Shown here: one piece after another, positions 61,272 to 64,000 of the stretch
Numbering within the stretch: position 1 is the first letter of the stretch
How the letters are laid out: each line of letters starts with the position of its first letter
NCBI RefSeq assembly: GCF_026183895.1
Contig: NZ_JAPFQI010000022.1
Span: forward strand, 1 to 64,000
Length of the DNA stretch: 64,000 nucleotides
Direction of reading: 5' to 3'
Source of the DNA: Sabulicella glaciei
GTDB lineage: Bacteria > Pseudomonadota > Alphaproteobacteria > Acetobacterales > Acetobacteraceae
Made by a program: the position numbers and the translations under genes
Notes under the pieces: generated by a model
The model's database searches: none
Seen by the model: the letters and a program-made list of their open reading frames with translations, nothing else
What the model was told of the DNA's origin: nothing

Positions 61272-61383
61272 AGCGCCAAGTCTCCTTGTTGCTCGCCTCT
61301 GTCAGGACTGACCAACGTGGTAGCTGGCCGGCCAGTTCGACCCAGCTTGCATGACCACTTCCCCGTGGTCCTGCTGGCGCTTG

Positions 61384-61866
61384 CTAAGACGTGCTCGCTG
61401 GCGGCGATCCTTCCGGCTGCCTTCCCCGGGCTGTGGCCAGTTCCCGCCGCAGGGCTCGCACCTCCTCGTAGCGGCGCGTCACATCTCGCAGGATGGCGGC
61501 CATGCCCTCCATCCGCCCGTCGGGCCCGTGCAGCGGCACGATGGTGAATTCCACCGAGATGCGGCTTCCATCCCCTCGCAGCGCTGGAACAGCAAGCAAC
61601 GCGCCCGCGCCGTAGCGGCTCTCGCCCGACTCCATGACCTGTTGGAACCCGGTCCAGTGCCGGAGCCGCTGCGGCTCGGGGATGATGATGTCGAGCGACT
61701 GGGCCAGCGCCTCGGCAGCGGGGATGCCAAAAATGCGCTCGGCGCCCGGGTTCCAGAAGCGGATGGTGCCGCGCTGGTCGGAAACGATAATGGCGTCCGC
61801 TGCGGTATCGAGGAGCGCCCGACCGACCCGGTCCAGTTCCGAAGAACTCATTTCCCCACCGCACAT
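61384..61866 (-). CDS. PAS-domain protein without kinase
   Basis: The 160-residue protein is one PAS domain (LLDTAADAIIVSDQRGTIRF, WNPGAERIFGIPAAEALAQS, GDGSRISVEFTIVPLHGPDG) with a short helix afterwards. No kinase or output part, so it is an isolated sensor module. The start at 61866 follows AAAGGAG and lies inside the upstream gene; 61851 is the alternative. Confidence 0.82.
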   Translation of the reverse strand: MCGGEMSSSELDRVGRALLDTAADAIIVSDQRGTIRFWNPGAERIFGIPAAEALAQSLDIIIPEPQRLRHWTGFQQVMESGESRYGAGALLAVPALRGDGSRISVEFTIVPLHGPDGRMEGMAAILRDVTRRYEEVRALRRELATARGRQPEGSPPASTS

Positions 61867-62486
61867 GGCGTTTTCTCCTTTGTCGCTGGCGAGGTGACGG
61901 GCCTGGCGCAATCCGTGCCGCGTTCCGTGACGATCAGATCCATCGGTACGTCGTGTGGCTGTGGATAGATCGTACCCAGGCGTGACATCTCGAAACCGAC
62001 ACCGATCGCGAACGGCTTCGGTGTCATGTCGGCTAGGGTCCGGTCGTAATAGCCGCCGCCATAGCCGAGCCGGTGGCCGCAGCCATCGAACCCGACCAGC
62101 GGCACCAGCAAGACGTCCGGGAGAAGGATTTCTCCCCGGGCGGGGACAGGAATACCCCACAGGTCGGGCACCATGGTCGCGCCCGGTTGCCATTCCCGAA
62201 AAATGACCGGCCGCCCTCGCTCCACGACCACCGGCAGCGCCAGGCGGATGCACCGGCGGTGCAGCATGCGCACCAGGGGCCGCGGGTCGAACTCGCCCTT
62301 GAAAGGCCAATAAAAGCCAAGGACGCGGGGTGCGCTCTCGGTCGCCGCGATCATGAGGCTGAGCAAGTGGTCGGTGATGATGCCATCCCGGGCCTCTCGC
62401 AGATCTCGCGGCACCAGGGGCCTTCGAGAGATGAGGCGCTCCCGCTCCGCTCGTCGCCAGGTGCGCACGTCCTCCCAGCATGGCAT
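61848..62486 (-). CDS. 5-formyltetrahydrofolate cyclo-ligase
   Basis: The 212-residue enzyme has the substrate motif GCGHRLGYGGGYYDRTLADM and FYWPFKGEFDPRPLVRMLHR. It converts 5-formyl-THF to 5,10-methenyl-THF with ATP in one-carbon metabolism. Gene ends overlap the PAS gene start by 19 bases; the upstream gene is eight bases away, forming a three-gene unit. The alphaproteobacterial 5-FCL often follows ssrS (6S RNA), which is not visible here. Confidence 0.88.
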   Translation of the reverse strand: MPCWEDVRTWRRAERERLISRRPLVPRDLREARDGIITDHLLSLMIAATESAPRVLGFYWPFKGEFDPRPLVRMLHRRCIRLALPVVVERGRPVIFREWQPGATMVPDLWGIPVPARGEILLPDVLLVPLVGFDGCGHRLGYGGGYYDRTLADMTPKPFAIGVGFEMSRLGTIYPQPHDVPMDLIVTERGTDCARPVTSPATKEKTPCAVGK

Positions 62487-62494
62487 GGCCCCGT

Positions 62495-62947
62495 CTATAG
62501 CTCCTCTCGCAGTGCGGCACAGCGCCTGCGGAGGAAATGCTCCAGGCTTGCCAACACGTCCTGGAGGTCGCGTCGCAGGCTCCGATCTTCGATGCGCGGC
62601 AATGCCTTGCGCAGATCAAGGGCCAGCTTGCGAAGCGTCTCGCGGGAGGGGTCCACCCCTATGGCTGCCAATTGCGCCGGCGATGCGGCTTTCGCATCTT
62701 TGCCGCTGATCTGCGCGATGTGACGGTGCAGCATGCTGCCGAGCCAAGCGCGCTCAAGAGGGGTGCGCGCCCACCGCACTGCGAGGAGGTTCTCAAGCAA
62801 CACCAGGATCTCAGCGCGCGTCAGGGGACCGAGGAAAGAAGGCGAGAGTTCGCGCAGGAAGCAGGGCGGCGAACTGCAGGAGACGAGGGGGATGTCGGGG
62901 TCGTCTTCGCGCGAGGCCGCTTCCTCGCGCGCGTGATATCCATTCAT
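62495..62947 (-). CDS. Hypothetical helical protein, first in folate unit
   Basis: The 150-residue protein from ATG 62947 has FLGPLTRAEILVLLENLLAV, RWARTPLERAWLGSMLHRHI and ETLRKLALDLRKALPRIEDR, ending in two Cys/Arg-rich helices. Family not recognised. The eight-base gap to 5-FCL suggests cotranscription. Longer starts lack support. Confidence 0.65.
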   Translation of the reverse strand: MNGYHAREEAASREDDPDIPLVSCSSPPCFLRELSPSFLGPLTRAEILVLLENLLAVRWARTPLERAWLGSMLHRHIAQISGKDAKAASPAQLAAIGVDPSRETLRKLALDLRKALPRIEDRSLRRDLQDVLASLEHFLRRRCAALREEL

Positions 62948-63460
62948 GGGCTTTTTTCCGCTCGTGTTGTCACCATGACGACGACCGACAATCGCGGGGC
63001 AAGAACTGCGGAAGCTGCAGCTGAGGAATTTTGCCGGTTTCTGTGCGTATCGCCGACAAGCTGGCACCCGCTGAAAGGCGCCGCGGTGCTGCTGCAAGGA
63101 TGCGATCGGTCTGTTGTCGCCATTGGTCCTATCCCAAGCGACAAACCTCGTTTGACAGAAAATATAAGGCAAACGAAAATCAATGCAGAGTCAGTGCAAG
63201 ATTTTTGCGCTGATTATGGCGGAGGGGAATTTTCGCTTCCAGCTCAGGCGTTTTCTTCCCGGAGCGTCCCCCGCACAAAGGGAGCGTGTCCAAGCGGTTA
63301 TGAGAGTTCCCCAGGGATCGCAGAGCCCCGGGCTTCGCCTTCATCCTCGCTGCAGGCACGCTTCCCGCGCGCACCTCGATGGAGGCGGCTTTCACAACGG
63401 CCCGGCGGGATGGATCTCCCGCCGATCGTGTCTTCGGCCAATTGGCGCCCAGCGCGCCTT
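62948..63460. other. Intergenic, nothing recognised
   Basis: An AT-richer patch near 63150-63190 probably holds the promoter for the leftward unit. No coding frame is supportable. Confidence 0.4.
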
Positions 63461-64000
63461 TCAAATCGGCACGAGGTCCCGCTCGATGACTGACCGCCTC
63501 GGTTCCAGGACGGGCGGCAGGACCAGCCTTTCTCCCAAGGACCCCACAGGCTCGTCCACGGCAAAGCCCGGGCCATCCGTGGCGACCTCGTAGAGAATGC
63601 CGTTCGGATCCCGCGCATAGAGGCTGCGGAACCAGAACCGATTCACCGGGCCGCTGGACCGGACGCCCAGGCGCTCCGTCCACTGGCCATAGGCCGCATC
63701 CGGGATGCGAAAGGCGACATGGTGCACGCCGCCGGCGCCGGGCAGGGCAGGGCAGGGGGCAGGTCCGGGTCGGCGCGCACATGCAGCTCGGCGGCCGGAC
63801 CGCCTTCGCCCATCTCGTAGACCTGCACCGTCACCCGAGGGGAGTCGGTTGCGACATAGCTCCGGGCAGACTGCATCGCCAGGATCTTGGTGAGGAACCG
63901 GTCCGTGGGCTCGAGGTCGCGCACGCTGATGGTGACTGGGCCCAGGCCCTGGATCTGATGCGCCGCCGGCACGGGGCTGCCGGACCAGGGATGGAAGAAG
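63461..64000 (-). pseudogene. Ring-cleaving (VOC) dioxygenase, frameshifted, cut by window edge
   Basis: Entering from the right edge, the frame reads [20 protein letters not shown] and [14 protein letters not shown] (second VOC half start), then [15 protein letters not shown]. At a run of CCCTG repeats the frame breaks, and homology resumes one frame over as [40 protein letters not shown] and [20 protein letters not shown] to 63461. HHVAF and the YEVATD Glu are metal-site elements of the MhqO/LinE-type vicinal oxygen chelate dioxygenases. The 5-bp repeat length makes slippage likely. Confidence 0.7.

Noticed and set aside
63280-63350. tRNA-like string (GTGTCCAAGCGGTTATGAGAG)
   Set aside because: Resembles a D-arm of class II tRNA, but no acceptor stem, anticodon arm or T-loop can be folded around it.
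1-64000. CRISPR arrays, rRNA operons, tRNAs
   Set aside because: No regularly spaced short repeats, no 16S/23S signatures and no foldable tRNA were found by reading.

Overview
The window is high-GC DNA with alphaproteobacterial gene content. The HWE-type kinase fragment, single-domain receivers, DUF2254, DUF421, DUF2382 and AI-2E proteins, PEP-CTERM protein and many IS3/IS5 elements fit an Acetobacteraceae-like bacterium (Roseomonas, Belnapia or similar). The taxon is an inference. No rRNA, tRNA or CRISPR array was seen.

Layout. 1-3 kb: transposase remnants and a class-3 lipase with a C-terminal repeat array, with an IS5-family element inserted exactly at its stop codon. 3-14.9 kb: mostly intact housekeeping or envelope genes (SH3 lipoprotein, lytic transglycosylase, receiver protein, DUF2254 membrane protein, M42 aminopeptidase, YcgN-like Cys-cluster protein, ankyrin protein, hemerythrin/DUF2382 protein) among small debris. 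15-25.4 kb: a truncated IS5, fragments duplicated from the 3-6.5 kb region, HflX, two sensor kinases, an FkbM methyltransferase and a receiver pseudogene. 25.4-44 kb: an accessory graveyard holding phage terminase and recombinase fragments, an AT-richer PEP-CTERM gene, IS3 and IS5 copies, a chimeric IS-orfA fusion, a nonsense-mutated resolvase, TupA, a broken fructose-1,6-bisphosphatase gene, a TPR protein, an NsrR-like regulator, a frameshifted glycosyltransferase and a TerB-like protein. 44-64 kb: a 1303-residue hybrid kinase, an IS3, then a dense and mostly intact block. That block runs: SulP transporter, three overlapping sigma-70 region 1.1-like mini-ORFs, sulfatase plus OmpA-like lipoprotein, MgtC, receiver, DoxX, AI-2E exporter, DUF421, FMN reductase, CBS-BON, LysR, DUF488, PAS protein, 5-formyl-THF cyclo-ligase and a ring-cleaving dioxygenase broken in a 5-bp repeat tract.

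The working theme is signalling and stress: three large kinases, a four-copy family of stand-alone receivers (two decayed), an Rrf2/NsrR nitric-oxide-type sensor with repeated operator half-sites, redox and envelope proteins, and sulfate/sulfatase functions. Decay is heavy. Many genes carry one nonsense codon or a 1-2 base indel, which either reflects relaxed selection in an IS-rich island or, for some cases, homopolymer sequencing error.

The most unusual feature is the coupled set of stand-alone sigma region 1.1-like proteins at 51.57-52.25 kb. Next come the IS-orfA/antitoxin-like gene fusion at 29.7 kb, the hairpin repeat that carries a conserved mini-ORF, and the NsrR-type divergent operator.
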